Notes: a model not told the origin generated them from the sequence alone. A stretch of DNA of 64,000 nucleotides from an uncultured Porphyromonadaceae bacterium (GCA_947176915.1 CAMWSM010000004.1:1-64000), one strand, 5' to 3'. Counted from the first letter of the stretch, positions 49,748-59,234 are shown. Program-made: numbers and translations.

Positions 49748-51988
49748 ATGAATAAAATTATGTTTGCGGCAGCTGTCTTCTCTATGTTGGGGACAGTGAG
49801 CCTTTATGGAGAAAACGGTGCTGAACCGTTTGGAGTTGACACATTGTCTTCCGACCTCAAAGAGGTGGAAATAGTTGCTAACCGAGCCACATCAAAAACA
49901 CCTGTGGCATTTTCCAATATTTCCAAGAAAGAACTTGTGAAAAGGAATGATGGAAGAGACTTGACCTACCTTATGCAGGTTACCCCCTCTGTAACAGTAA
50001 CCTCTGATGCCGGAGCCGGAATGGGTTACACTGCTATGAGGATAAGGGGTACTGACGGCTCAAGAATTAATGTTACGGCAAACGGTATTCCTATAAATAA
50101 TCCTGAAAGCCATAATGTATATTGGGTAAACATGCCTGATTTTGTCTCATCATTAAGGGATGTGCAAATTCAACGTGGTGCAGGAACTTCAACTAATGGT
50201 GCAGGAGCATTTGGAGGAAGCATCAATATGATAACGGATGCGCCCTCAGTTGATCCTTATGCCGAAGTTTCAGGAGCATTCGGTTTCTATAACTCGTATA
50301 GGGCAACCGTAAGAGTTGGAACCGGAATCATGTATGATCACTGGAGTTTTGATGCAAAGATAAGCCATCTTGGTTCGGACGGCTATATAGAAAGGGCATC
50401 CTCAAATTTGTGGAGTTATTTCACTCAGGCAGCCTATAGAAACCAGAATACAATGTTACGCCTACTTGTATTCGGAGGTAAAGAGAAGACCTATATGGCA
50501 TGGGATTATGCTTCTATAGAGGATATGGAGAAATATGGCAGACGTTATAACCCATGTGGAAAATATATTGATGATGATGGAAATATAGCGTACTATTCGG
50601 ATCAGAATGATAATTATATTCAACATCATTTTCAATTGTTGCTTTCTCAGCATCTTGGAGAAAAATTTAACCTGTCGGCTGCTCTACATTATACTAATGA
50701 CAGGGGGTATTATGAACAATACAAACAGAATCGAACTTTAATTGAATATGGCCTGTTGCCGTATTTCGACCCAGACGGAAAGAAAGTGGAGAAATCGGAC
50801 CTGATCAGATTAAAAAATAATCGGAATCATTTCTACGGAGCAACCACACATATTTCATACGCTGCTGATAAGATGAACATAATGTGTGGTGTTTCAGCCA
50901 CGAATTTTAAGGGCATGCATTTCGGACAAATAGAGTGGGTAAGGAATTACATTGGCAAAATAGATCCTCTTCAACAGTATTACAATAATATAGGTCATAA
51001 ATATGATTTCAATACTTTTATAAGAGGAAATTATGACTTCAATGACTACTTATCCGTTTTTGTAGATCTTCAGTATCGTTTTATCCATTATACCATAAAT
51101 GGAGAATCAGATAACTATGACTGGAATACGGGTGCGCCTGCTTTGTTGGATATAAAACGACACTGGAATTTTCTTAATCCTAAGTTTGGCATAAATTTCA
51201 ACAAAGGATTTCATCGTGCTTTTGCTTCTTGGTCAGTGGCTCAAAAGGAGCCTACGAGAGATAATTTTACGGATGGTGATCCCAACAGGCAGCCTAATTC
51301 AGAAAGGTTGAATGATTTTGAGTTAGGATATGTTTTTAATAATAATATTCTTACTGCAGGCGTGAATCTATATTATATGCTGTATAAAGATCAATTAGTT
51401 GCTACAGGTGAATTGTCAGATACGGGAAATGCCATAAGTGTTAATGTTCCTGATTCCTATAGGACCGGGATGGAACTTCAAGTTGGATATGTCCCTTTGG
51501 AATGGTTCAGATGGAATTTTTCCTTGACTCTTTCTCGAAACAGAATTAAAAATTTCATAGAGTATATATATGAGGATGAATGGACAAATCCGATCACATT
51601 CAATCTTGGCTCAACTCCCATAGCATTTTCTCCTGATTTAACATTCAACAATGAGTTCAGTTTCAACTGGAAGGCTTTTGAAGCATCGTTGCAAAGCAGA
51701 TACGTTGGAAAACAGTATATGAATAATGCCGGGAGTGCAGATGCTTTGCTGAAAGCATATTTTGTTTCTGATCTAAGTTTTAATTATACATTTAAAAATA
51801 TTAAAAGTATAAAAGAACTTTCCCTCGGCTTAACCGTATATAATATCTTTAATAGTCATTATTTCAGCAACGGTTATGCTGGTGCCGGCTATTATGTTGA
51901 GAATGGAGAAAATATTATTTATCGCTATTCAGGTTATGCAGCCCAAGCGCCTGCTCACGTTATGGGAACAGTATCCATTAGATTCTAA
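49748..51988 (+). CDS. TonB-dependent outer membrane receptor, thiamine type
   Basis: This 746-residue TonB-dependent receptor has a signal peptide (MNKIMFAAAVFSMLGTVSLYG), a plug domain (VTPSVTVTSDAGAGMGYTAMRIRGTDGSRINVTANGIPINNPESHNVYW...IQRGAGTSTNGAGAFGGSINMITD) and a barrel ending HVMGTVSIRF. The TPP riboswitch upstream and the PnuC-type permease downstream identify thiamine or a thiamine phosphate as its likely ligand, by established genomic associations of OMR1-type receptors. A GTG three codons upstream overlaps the aptamer and is less likely. Confidence 0.93.
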   Translation: MNKIMFAAAVFSMLGTVSLYGENGAEPFGVDTLSSDLKEVEIVANRATSKTPVAFSNISKKELVKRNDGRDLTYLMQVTPSVTVTSDAGAGMGYTAMRIRGTDGSRINVTANGIPINNPESHNVYWVNMPDFVSSLRDVQIQRGAGTSTNGAGAFGGSINMITDAPSVDPYAEVSGAFGFYNSYRATVRVGTGIMYDHWSFDAKISHLGSDGYIERASSNLWSYFTQAAYRNQNTMLRLLVFGGKEKTYMAWDYASIEDMEKYGRRYNPCGKYIDDDGNIAYYSDQNDNYIQHHFQLLLSQHLGEKFNLSAALHYTNDRGYYEQYKQNRTLIEYGLLPYFDPDGKKVEKSDLIRLKNNRNHFYGATTHISYAADKMNIMCGVSATNFKGMHFGQIEWVRNYIGKIDPLQQYYNNIGHKYDFNTFIRGNYDFNDYLSVFVDLQYRFIHYTINGESDNYDWNTGAPALLDIKRHWNFLNPKFGINFNKGFHRAFASWSVAQKEPTRDNFTDGDPNRQPNSERLNDFELGYVFNNNILTAGVNLYYMLYKDQLVATGELSDTGNAISVNVPDSYRTGMELQVGYVPLEWFRWNFSLTLSRNRIKNFIEYIYEDEWTNPITFNLGSTPIAFSPDLTFNNEFSFNWKAFEASLQSRYVGKQYMNNAGSADALLKAYFVSDLSFNYTFKNIKSIKELSLGLTVYNIFNSHYFSNGYAGAGYYVENGENIIYRYSGYAAQAPAHVMGTVSIRF

Positions 51989-51993
51989 GTGTT

Positions 51994-52572
51994 ATGACAT
52001 TTGATTTAATTCGTGAAATACTCGGTTTCGTTATTGGTTTGTTATATCTTTGGTGGGAGTATCATGCTAATCCCAAAGTGTGGTTGGCTGCCTTGGTGAT
52101 GCCGGCAATCTCAATGTGGATTTATTATTCTAAAGGATTATATGCAGATTTTGCCATCAATATTTATTATCTTTTGATAGCCGTATATGGTTTTATCGTT
52201 TGGACCCGGGGCGGAGAAAAAAAAAATAAGACAAAGAAGAGGATCACGCGGATCACGATGGCACAGTTGGCAGGATGCTCTTTAGTAAGCGTAGCATTAT
52301 GGGTATTAATATGGTGGATACTTATAACTTTTACCGATTCGACTGTTCCTGTAGCAGATGCTTTTACAACGGCATTATCCATTGTTGGTCTGTGGATGAT
52401 GGCTCAAAAAATCGCAGAGCAGTGGCTCGTATGGCTGGTTGTTGACATTGTATGTACCGGACTATATTTTTACAAAGACATACCTTTTTACGCAATCTTG
52501 TATTTTATTTACTCCGTAATATCGGTGGTAGGCTATAGGAAGTGGCTGCAGATTATGAAAGGCGCAGATTAA
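51994..52572 (+). CDS. pnuT: PnuC-type permease, likely thiamine transporter PnuT
   Basis: This 192-residue membrane protein has about seven segments of the PnuC family (LYLWWEYHANPKVWLAALVMPAISMWIYYSKGLYADFAINIYYLLIAVYGFIVW, WLVWLVVDIVCTGLYFYKDIPFYAILYFIYSVISVVGYRKW). PnuC proteins pass vitamins by facilitated diffusion and substrate trapping. Its position five bases after a TPP-riboswitch-controlled receptor points to thiamine, so it is called PnuT. No thiamine pyrophosphokinase gene follows. Confidence 0.88.
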   Translation: MTFDLIREILGFVIGLLYLWWEYHANPKVWLAALVMPAISMWIYYSKGLYADFAINIYYLLIAVYGFIVWTRGGEKKNKTKKRITRITMAQLAGCSLVSVALWVLIWWILITFTDSTVPVADAFTTALSIVGLWMMAQKIAEQWLVWLVVDIVCTGLYFYKDIPFYAILYFIYSVISVVGYRKWLQIMKGAD

Positions 52573-52581
52573 ATGTAGTAA

Positions 52582-52645
52582 AATTTCTCCAAATAAAAAT
52601 CGGGATTCCCTTCGAAGGGAATCCCGATTTTTATTTGGAGAAATT
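52582..52645. terminator. Bidirectional terminator between pnuT and the MFS gene
   Basis: This 64-base stretch is a perfect palindrome: 31 bp (52582-52612 with 52615-52645) with a two-base CG centre. The core is CGGGATTCCC and the flanks are AT-rich, giving T tracts on both strands. Confidence 0.9.
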
Positions 52646-52650
52646 CATTC

Positions 52651-54477
52651 TTAAATGTTTTCACTAATTGCAGGTGTTTCTTGCACCTTTTCATCTGCGG
52701 GAATATTTTCTTTTATGAAGAATACGCAAACCGAACCAATAATAATTGCGATACCTGCAATCATCATCATCATATATTCCGGAGCGAGTTCTCCAGGAGT
52801 GCTCATAAGGCTGAGAATCCATCCACCGGCAAGTGCTGCTATGATCTGAGGAACGCATATTGTACAGTTAAACAGACCAAGATAAGCTCCGATATTTCCA
52901 CTCTTGAGTGAGTTTGTAAGGATTGTAAACGGCCAAGCCAACATAGCCGCCCATCCACAGCCAATGAGAAGGAATGCAATGAACAGAATCCACTGATTAG
53001 TCATAAATGACATCAATATGAAGCCTATGCCTGCGAGAAGAAGTGAAAGAGAATATGAGAATTTTCTACTTTTGAATTTAGGAAGAACAACAGCCCAGAT
53101 AACTGAACCAATTGCCTGAATGGCGTAGAGAAGTCCTACCCAGTTGCCGGCATTATTATATTGTGGAGTAGCAGAATTCAATACTGTCTTGGTTTCGTAT
53201 GAGCAGTCTGCGGCATTAGCTATGTTAACAGTTGAAGCATCCTCTACAGACAATTTTCCGTTTGCGCTTTTTGCCACAATTGCAGCTTCTGTTAACTGTA
53301 CCGGACCTTGGAGACGAGAAAGATAGTCGGAAATAACCACGTTTCTGCAATCCTCGATATTTTTTCCATCGACAGAGAGGGATCTAACATCAGATAAAGT
53401 TTTTCCGAAAGTTGCCTTTGCCAGACCATCTTCAGTGTTAAGAATGTAGTGATCTGAAACTATTGTATCGTTGCCGTTGACAACGATCTGAGAAGCAGGA
53501 TAGAAAACTCCACCGGCTGTTACGCCTTCGGCAAGTGCTTGTCCGTGACTTACAATAAGAATAGAATCTTGAATCAGAAGATTTTTGGCTTCATAAAGAT
53601 TCTTACCGTCTCGAATGCCTACGACACTTTGGGTAGTCGGAGTGTCGAATGCCTTAAATGCGACGGTATTGGTTGCATAAGTCCATAAGAAAAGGAAAGC
53701 AAACCAGCAGAAGAATTGAACCAGACCGACAGTCCAGAAAGTGGATGGAGCATTTTTCAGAAGTTTGACAACGCCCGGATTTTCTTGTTTGGCTCCTTTA
53801 TCCTCAACGCCATTATATTCATTATAAATATGAGGAGGCCACTCCTTGATTTTAATAAGAGAATATATTACGCAAAGAAGTAGGATAGCCGCACCAATAT
53901 AGAAAGACCAAATTACTGTAGGAGGAACAACTCCGGAAGGAGCGGTATTCTTCAAGCCAATCCATCCAAGACAAATCGGGAAAATATAACCTACTACAGA
54001 ACCGGAGTTGCAAAGGAAACTTTGGATGGAGTAAGCAAGACCTTTCTGTTTTTCATTAACCATGTCGCCAACCAACATTTTGAACGGCTGCATTGCCATG
54101 TTGATTGAAGTGTCCAAAAGCATCAGTGCGATTAATCCGAACAATATTGCACTTGATACGGTAAATTGAAAGCTTCCGGCATTTGGAAGAAGGCACATTA
54201 CGATAACAGCAATAGTAGCACCTAAAATAAGATAGGGAAGACGACGACCAAATCTGTTCCAGGTTCTGTCGCTCATCATGCCTACGATGGGCTGGACAAG
54301 AAGACCCATGAGAGGGGGAAGAATCCAGAAGTAACTCAGGTCATGTGGGTCGGCACCAATAGTAGTAAAGATACGCGACACGTTGGCGCTCTGTAGCGCA
54401 TAGGCTATCTGAACACCAAAGAATCCAAAGCTTAGATTCCATAGTTTCCAGAAGCCTAAATCCGGTTTTGTTTTCAT
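52651..54477 (-). CDS. SLC45/GPH-like MFS sugar transporter with inserted domain
   Basis: This 608-residue carrier has the N-terminal signature LWNLSFGFFGVQIAYALQSANVSRIF, LVQPIVGMMSDRTWNRFGRRLPY and a twelve-helix layout typical of bacterial relatives of SLC45/GPH sugar:proton symporters, for maltose, sucrose or similar. Between the segment WFAFLFLWTYATNTVAF (about residue 265) and GNWVGLLYAIQ (about residue 444) lies an extra polar block of about 155 residues rich in Val, Asp and Gly, which should be periplasmic. The usual relatives have only a short loop there. Substrate not determined. The gene is monocistronic. Confidence 0.85.
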   Translation of the reverse strand: MKTKPDLGFWKLWNLSFGFFGVQIAYALQSANVSRIFTTIGADPHDLSYFWILPPLMGLLVQPIVGMMSDRTWNRFGRRLPYLILGATIAVIVMCLLPNAGSFQFTVSSAILFGLIALMLLDTSINMAMQPFKMLVGDMVNEKQKGLAYSIQSFLCNSGSVVGYIFPICLGWIGLKNTAPSGVVPPTVIWSFYIGAAILLLCVIYSLIKIKEWPPHIYNEYNGVEDKGAKQENPGVVKLLKNAPSTFWTVGLVQFFCWFAFLFLWTYATNTVAFKAFDTPTTQSVVGIRDGKNLYEAKNLLIQDSILIVSHGQALAEGVTAGGVFYPASQIVVNGNDTIVSDHYILNTEDGLAKATFGKTLSDVRSLSVDGKNIEDCRNVVISDYLSRLQGPVQLTEAAIVAKSANGKLSVEDASTVNIANAADCSYETKTVLNSATPQYNNAGNWVGLLYAIQAIGSVIWAVVLPKFKSRKFSYSLSLLLAGIGFILMSFMTNQWILFIAFLLIGCGWAAMLAWPFTILTNSLKSGNIGAYLGLFNCTICVPQIIAALAGGWILSLMSTPGELAPEYMMMMIAGIAIIIGSVCVFFIKENIPADEKVQETPAISENI

Positions 54478-54540
54478 TGTGGTATTAATATTATTAATTT
54501 TAAAAAATTCATGATATTATGTTGAAGAGAATTATGGAGG

Positions 54541-55383
54541 CTATTTTATCTGCCTATATAACCATTCTATTTCCTCTTTCCATATCTCTTCGTTGGGCGT
54601 TTCAAGTATCAACGGTATTCCGTCAAAACGTGGATCTTTCATCAGGCGTATGAAGAACGATTCTCCAAGAGTTCCTTTCCCAATGCTTTCATGGCGGTCG
54701 ATTCTTGAACCAAGTTCTCGTTTATCATCGTTCAAGTGCATTCCTTTCAGAAAGTTGAAACCGATTATATTATCAAACAATCGCCACACTTCCTGATAGC
54801 CCTCTTCAGATTTAAGATCATATCCGGCGGAATAGGCGTGGCAAGTATCAATGCATACTCCGATTCTGGATTTGTCTTCGATCTTGTTGATAATATATGC
54901 CAATTGTTCAAAAGAATGGCCTATATTAGAGCCTTGCCCGGCAACATTCTCAAGAACAGCAGTAACCCCGGCACTCTTATCTAAAGCCAAGTTAATAGAT
55001 TCACTGATTCTATCAAGACATTCTTCTTCATTTATTTGATTCAGATGACTCCCGGGATGGAAATTAAGAAGAGTTAGACCTAATTGTTCGCAACGCTTGA
55101 GTTCTTCAAGAAATGATTTCCTTGATTTCTCAAGTTTTTCAGGTTCAGGACTTCCAAGGTTGATTAAGAAATTGTCATGAGGAAGAATTACATTTGGTGT
55201 AAAACCACACACATCACAGTTCTCCTTAAATTTTTCAGCTTCTTTATCCGGTATTTTTTTTGAACTCCACCGTGAGCTGCTTCCTGTAAATAGGGCGAAA
55301 GCTTTCGCACCAATAGCGTCAGCTGCAAGCGGTGCATTAGACACACCCCCTGCTACGCTAACATGAGCGCCTATATATTTCAT
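54541..55383 (-). CDS. nfo: Endonuclease IV
   Basis: This 280-residue TIM-barrel zinc enzyme cuts DNA at abasic sites. Features: KYIGAHVSVAGGVSNAPLAA, FNFHPGSHL-like NFHPGSH, AVLENVAGQGSNIGHSFEQL, GVCIDTCHAYSAGYD, MHLNDDKRELGSRIDRHESIGKGTLG and ILETPNE, which carry the metal ligands. The promoter lies at 55410-55440. It is divergent from the SpoU-type methyltransferase. Confidence 0.97.
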   Translation of the reverse strand: MKYIGAHVSVAGGVSNAPLAADAIGAKAFALFTGSSSRWSSKKIPDKEAEKFKENCDVCGFTPNVILPHDNFLINLGSPEPEKLEKSRKSFLEELKRCEQLGLTLLNFHPGSHLNQINEEECLDRISESINLALDKSAGVTAVLENVAGQGSNIGHSFEQLAYIINKIEDKSRIGVCIDTCHAYSAGYDLKSEEGYQEVWRLFDNIIGFNFLKGMHLNDDKRELGSRIDRHESIGKGTLGESFFIRLMKDPRFDGIPLILETPNEEIWKEEIEWLYRQIK

Positions 55384-55409
55384 GCAGAATTTATTTCAAA
55401 AGATTTCTA

Positions 55410-55440
55410 CAAAATTAGAAAAAAACTATTGAAATGCAAA
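55410..55440 (-). promoter_or_regulatory. nfo promoter
   Basis: On the minus strand TTTG (55440-55437), 19 bases, TAATTTTG (55417-55410): both boxes at consensus spacing. Confidence 0.75.
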
Positions 55441-55450
55441 AAAAATCATT

Positions 55451-55458
55451 TAACTTTG
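55451..55458 (+). promoter_or_regulatory. -7 promoter element of the rRNA methyltransferase
   Basis: TAACTTTG matches TAnnTTTG, 20 bases before the start. No -33 box is clear. Confidence 0.45.
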
Positions 55459-55477
55459 GAAAATAATAAGAAATGAA

Positions 55478-56230
55478 ATGGAATTATCTAAAAACAAAGC
55501 TTCGGTCATTGCAACTCTCTCCTCAAAAAAAATGAGGACGAAACATGGTCTCTTTGTCGCGGAAGGGGAGAAATGTGTTTTTGACATGTTAGGAAGCTTC
55601 GAGCTTGATTCTCTTATTGTAAGCAAGGAATGGCTTACTAATAACGAATTTAAGCAGGAGTCATTGAGAGATAAAATTTTTATAACAGATAATTCTATCA
55701 TAAAGAAAATTTCTTCACTTTCCACACCCTCTTCGATCATTGGAGTGTTTAAACTTCCTGAGGAAAAGAAAGTTGAGGTGTTAAGACAAGAGTTATATCT
55801 GGTCCTTGACGGCATTCAGGATCCTGGCAATCTCGGCACAATCATCAGGACAGCAGACTGGTTCGGAATCCATCAGATTTTTGCCTCTCATAATACCGCG
55901 GATGTCTTTAATCCGAAAACGATACAATCCACTATGGGTTCTTTAAAAAGGGTTCGGGTTAACTATACTTCTTTAAGCTCCCTCTTTGAAGCATATTCCG
56001 AGATGCCTGTTTATGGCTTAATGCTTGATGGAAGAGATATTTATAAGTCCTCACTAAAAAATTATGGATTTATAGTTATGGGGAATGAGGGAAATGGAAT
56101 CTCAGATGAAATAAGGAAATATATTACAGCTCCCTTATTGATTCCTCCATATAAGGTATCTTCCCATGGGGAATCTTTGAATGTAGCTATTGCTACTGCA
56201 ATAACTTTATCAAGGTTCAGATTCGGATGA
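55478..56230 (+). CDS. SpoU/TrmH family RNA 2'-O-methyltransferase
   Basis: This 250-residue SPOUT enzyme methylates ribose in rRNA or tRNA. The N-terminal SpoU-substrate-binding-like segment (KKMRTKHGLFVAEGEKCVFDML) precedes the knot: LVLDGIQDPGNLGTIIRTADWFGI, NTADVFNPKTIQSTMGSL, FIVMGNEGNGIS and LIPPYKVSSHGESLNVAIATAI. The expected Asn and Arg in DPGNLGTIIRTA and the ESLNV motif are present. It is cotranscribed with radA, 33 bases downstream. Confidence 0.92.
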   Translation: MELSKNKASVIATLSSKKMRTKHGLFVAEGEKCVFDMLGSFELDSLIVSKEWLTNNEFKQESLRDKIFITDNSIIKKISSLSTPSSIIGVFKLPEEKKVEVLRQELYLVLDGIQDPGNLGTIIRTADWFGIHQIFASHNTADVFNPKTIQSTMGSLKRVRVNYTSLSSLFEAYSEMPVYGLMLDGRDIYKSSLKNYGFIVMGNEGNGISDEIRKYITAPLLIPPYKVSSHGESLNVAIATAITLSRFRFG

Positions 56231-56263
56231 AAATAGACAGGATAAATAAATCATACTTTTATA

Positions 56264-57628
56264 ATGGCTACTAAAACAAAAACGGTTTATTTCTGTGGGT
56301 CATGTGGATATGAATCACCGAAATGGTTGGGTAAATGTCCGGCTTGCGGTGAATGGAATACATTTACGGAGGAGAAGATTACGGTAAATAAGAATTCTCC
56401 CCATAGTCCTCGTGCAGCAAAAGGAAATTCTCCAGTCAAGCTGTCAGAAATAAAAACACTTGATGAGCCACGTATCAATATGCCTTCCACTGAATTGAAC
56501 AGAGTTCTGGGAGGGGGATTGGTAGTTGGTAGTTTAACTTTAATAGGTGGAGAGCCGGGAATAGGTAAATCTACGTTGCTTCTTCAAAATATATTGTCTA
56601 TTCGTAATAAAAAAATATTGTACGTCTCCGGTGAAGAAAGTGCGAGTCAATTGAAATTAAGGGCTGATCGCTTGGGAAAAATTTCAGATAATACCTATAT
56701 TTTATGTGAAACCCGCTTAGAACAAATTTTTACACAAATAGAAAATATAGAGCCTCAAATTATAGTTGTTGATTCAATCCAGACGATAGCATCCGATCAG
56801 GTTGAGTCGGCTGCCGGCAGTGTCAGTCAAGTACGAGAGTGTGCGGCAGCCTTTTTGAGATATGCCAAAGAGTCGTCAGTACCGGTGATACTTGTTGGCC
56901 ATATTAATAAGGACGGAGCAATTGCAGGTCCGAAAGTTCTTGAACATATTGTTGACACAGTCCTTCAGTTTGAAGGAGACAGACAGTATCTTTACCGGAT
57001 ATTGCGAGCCATAAAGAATCGGTTTGGTTCCACATCTGAAATTGGCATATATGAAATGGTTCAAAGAGGTTTGAGAGAGGTGAAGAATCCATCTGAAATG
57101 CTTTTGTCAGAGAACAGGAATGAAGAGATGAGCGGCATAGCTATAGGAGTAACCATTGAGGGCGCCCGACCTTTTATGGTTGAAGTTCAGTCCTTGGTTT
57201 CCACTGCTGCTTACGGCACTCCCCAACGAGCTGTTACAGGATTTGATCAGCGGCGCTTGAATATGCTCCTCGCAGTCTTGGAGAAGCGTGCCCGATTTAA
57301 ATTAGGGCAGAAGGATGTCTTTCTGAATATGGCGGGAGGATTGAAAGTGGTTGACCCCGCTATAGATATGGCCGTAGTGGCGGCAATAATGTCATCCAAT
57401 TTTGATGTAACGGTTTCTCGAAAAACAGCATTTATAGGTGAAGTAGGTCTATCGGGTGAAATAAGGACCGTAACAAGAATTGAGCAAAGGGTGGCAGAAG
57501 CAGAAAAGCTTGGGTTCGAAACGGTAGTAATACCCAAAGGAAATCTTAAAGGAGTCAAAGATAAATTTTCTATAGAGATTATAGAAGTAGGTAAAATAGA
57601 GGAACTATTGAGATACTTGTTTGAGTAG
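56264..57628 (+). CDS. radA: DNA repair protein RadA
   Basis: This 454-residue RecA-like protein promotes branch migration in recombination. It shows the C4 zinc finger (C11, C14, C25, C28), Walker A GGEPGIGKST (about 94-103), the KNRFG motif in RAIKNRFGSTSEIGIYEM, and a Lon-protease-like C-terminal domain (VEVQSLVSTAAYGTPQRAVTGFDQRRLNMLLAVLEKRARF). Length and order are standard. Confidence 0.97.
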   Translation: MATKTKTVYFCGSCGYESPKWLGKCPACGEWNTFTEEKITVNKNSPHSPRAAKGNSPVKLSEIKTLDEPRINMPSTELNRVLGGGLVVGSLTLIGGEPGIGKSTLLLQNILSIRNKKILYVSGEESASQLKLRADRLGKISDNTYILCETRLEQIFTQIENIEPQIIVVDSIQTIASDQVESAAGSVSQVRECAAAFLRYAKESSVPVILVGHINKDGAIAGPKVLEHIVDTVLQFEGDRQYLYRILRAIKNRFGSTSEIGIYEMVQRGLREVKNPSEMLLSENRNEEMSGIAIGVTIEGARPFMVEVQSLVSTAAYGTPQRAVTGFDQRRLNMLLAVLEKRARFKLGQKDVFLNMAGGLKVVDPAIDMAVVAAIMSSNFDVTVSRKTAFIGEVGLSGEIRTVTRIEQRVAEAEKLGFETVVIPKGNLKGVKDKFSIEIIEVGKIEELLRYLFE

Positions 57629-57771
57629 TGAGTTGCTGCCCCCACTCTGTGGAATGTATATGGTTCTTTGATGATTCTGTAAAGAATGACTCGGTTTTAA
57701 AATGAACCTAAATATTTAAAAAATGTTATGATAATATAAATGATTTGAAATTTAATGATATTACTAAGTAT

Positions 57772-59142
57772 ATGATAAAAATTAATTCAAGCTCACTAAA
57801 ATATCATAGAATTATTAGGAATAGAGTTATGGCAGTTATCCTGACCTTAGGATGTTTTCATGTTGAGGCGCAGGATATAAAGAAAGACTCTCTATCTTGC
57901 AAAGATCCGGAGAATCAGAGAATAGAGAATATGATTAAATCTACAAATGTGGTGAATTTTTCGGGCGGAGATTTCGGCAATGACTCAATTAATCGAATCC
58001 TTAACCGATTTTATTATGACCAATTCAGACATTTTCAAGATCCGAGAGCACCATATTTTATGTTCATGAGCAGAAGTGGAAATCTTGCTCTTGGCGTAGG
58101 GGGCGTAATCAGGATGAGAGGATATTTTGATTGGAACGGTTCAATTCCAACAAGCGGTTTTTCTCCCTATTTCATTCCAATTCCTAAAAGTCCTACTTCC
58201 GACAAAGAATTGGCAGCGACTCCGGCAGGAACGGCTCTTTATTTCACCCTAATTGGACATAATTCAATATTTGGGGATTTTATGGGGTATATCGAGGCTG
58301 GTTTCTCAGGGTATAACAATAGGGATTTCAAACTTAAGAAAGCTTATATTCAGGCAGGAAATTGGACAGCGGGATATGCAACGACTACATTTGAGGATAC
58401 TAAGGCAGAGCCTTCAACCATTGACGGATCGGGCCCGAACGGAATTAACTCCCGTACTAACGTTTTGCTACGCTATATGCATACTTTTAAAAATAACCAT
58501 TGGACAATAGCTGGCTCTTTTGAGTTTCCATCATCCTCAATATCTGCTGACGGAGAGACAACAAAAGCCTGTAAAGATTATATTCCTGATGGAGCGGCAT
58601 TCATACAATACCAATGGCTGGATGGGGCAAGCCACGTCCGCTTATCAGGTTTAGCCCGTGGCTTGACCTATAGGGATATGATAAATGAGAAAAATAGAAC
58701 TATTATGGGATGGGCTGCCCAGTTGTCTGGCATCATCAAGGTTACAAAAGGATTAAATATAAATGGCATAGTTTCAATCGGACAGGGCCATGAATCATAT
58801 ACCACTGACTTGGCAGGCGGAAGTTTTGATTTGATTCCCACTCCAGGGTTGCCCGGGCATTTATATGCTCCTACAGCTGTTGGTTATGTTTTCGGAGCTA
58901 CTTACTTTTTCTCCTCTAAAGTTTTTTCAAACTTGGCATTATCACAGCAGCGATACTATCCTAAGCAGAATCCGGGAGACAGCCAATATAAGTATGGACT
59001 TTATGGGGCAGTGAATCTCTTTTGGGATATAACTCCCAGATTTGAGATTGGAGCTGAATACTTGGCAGGGAAAAGAATGAACTTCAATGGAGATCATGGA
59101 AATGCTAATAGATTGACGGCAATGATGATGCTCAGTTTCTGA
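57772..59142 (+). CDS. Outer membrane porin, DcaP-like
   Basis: This 456-residue protein begins with a signal segment (MAVILTLGCFHVEAQ within the first 35 residues) and is a beta-barrel: alternating aromatic strands such as LALGVGGVIRMRGYFDWNG, FMGYIEAGFSGYNNRDFKLKKAYIQAGNWTAGYATTTF and FEIGAEYLAGKRMNF, ending TAMMMLSF. Family resemblance is to DcaP-type trimeric porins, but substrate cannot be inferred. The ATG at 57772 is chosen; a TTG 27 bases upstream and an ATG at 57829 are also possible. Confidence 0.75.
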   Translation: MIKINSSSLKYHRIIRNRVMAVILTLGCFHVEAQDIKKDSLSCKDPENQRIENMIKSTNVVNFSGGDFGNDSINRILNRFYYDQFRHFQDPRAPYFMFMSRSGNLALGVGGVIRMRGYFDWNGSIPTSGFSPYFIPIPKSPTSDKELAATPAGTALYFTLIGHNSIFGDFMGYIEAGFSGYNNRDFKLKKAYIQAGNWTAGYATTTFEDTKAEPSTIDGSGPNGINSRTNVLLRYMHTFKNNHWTIAGSFEFPSSSISADGETTKACKDYIPDGAAFIQYQWLDGASHVRLSGLARGLTYRDMINEKNRTIMGWAAQLSGIIKVTKGLNINGIVSIGQGHESYTTDLAGGSFDLIPTPGLPGHLYAPTAVGYVFGATYFFSSKVFSNLALSQQRYYPKQNPGDSQYKYGLYGAVNLFWDITPRFEIGAEYLAGKRMNFNGDHGNANRLTAMMMLSF

Positions 59143-59164
59143 TGTCTTAATTATCTAAAATCTG

Positions 59165-59206
59165 AATCCTCGGGACTGCTGTTTGCAAATTCCGGGGATT
59201 ATTTTT
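59165..59206 (+). terminator. Terminator of the porin gene
   Basis: An 11-bp stem with two wobble pairs (59165-59175 with 59190-59200) is followed by ATTTTT. It overlaps the ftsE promoter. Confidence 0.5.
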
Positions 59207-59213
59207 AAATTTG
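59182..59213 (+). promoter_or_regulatory. ftsE promoter
   Basis: TTTG (59182-59185), 20 bases, TAAATTTG (59206-59213): both boxes at consensus spacing, 21 bases before the ATG. Confidence 0.75.
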
Positions 59214-59234
59214 CAGGGGTTATACTTTTAAAAG

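Noticed and set aside
57745-57771. TTG start for the porin
   Set aside because: It adds nine residues before an ATG with no signal-peptide benefit; ATG 57772 is simpler, though not proven.
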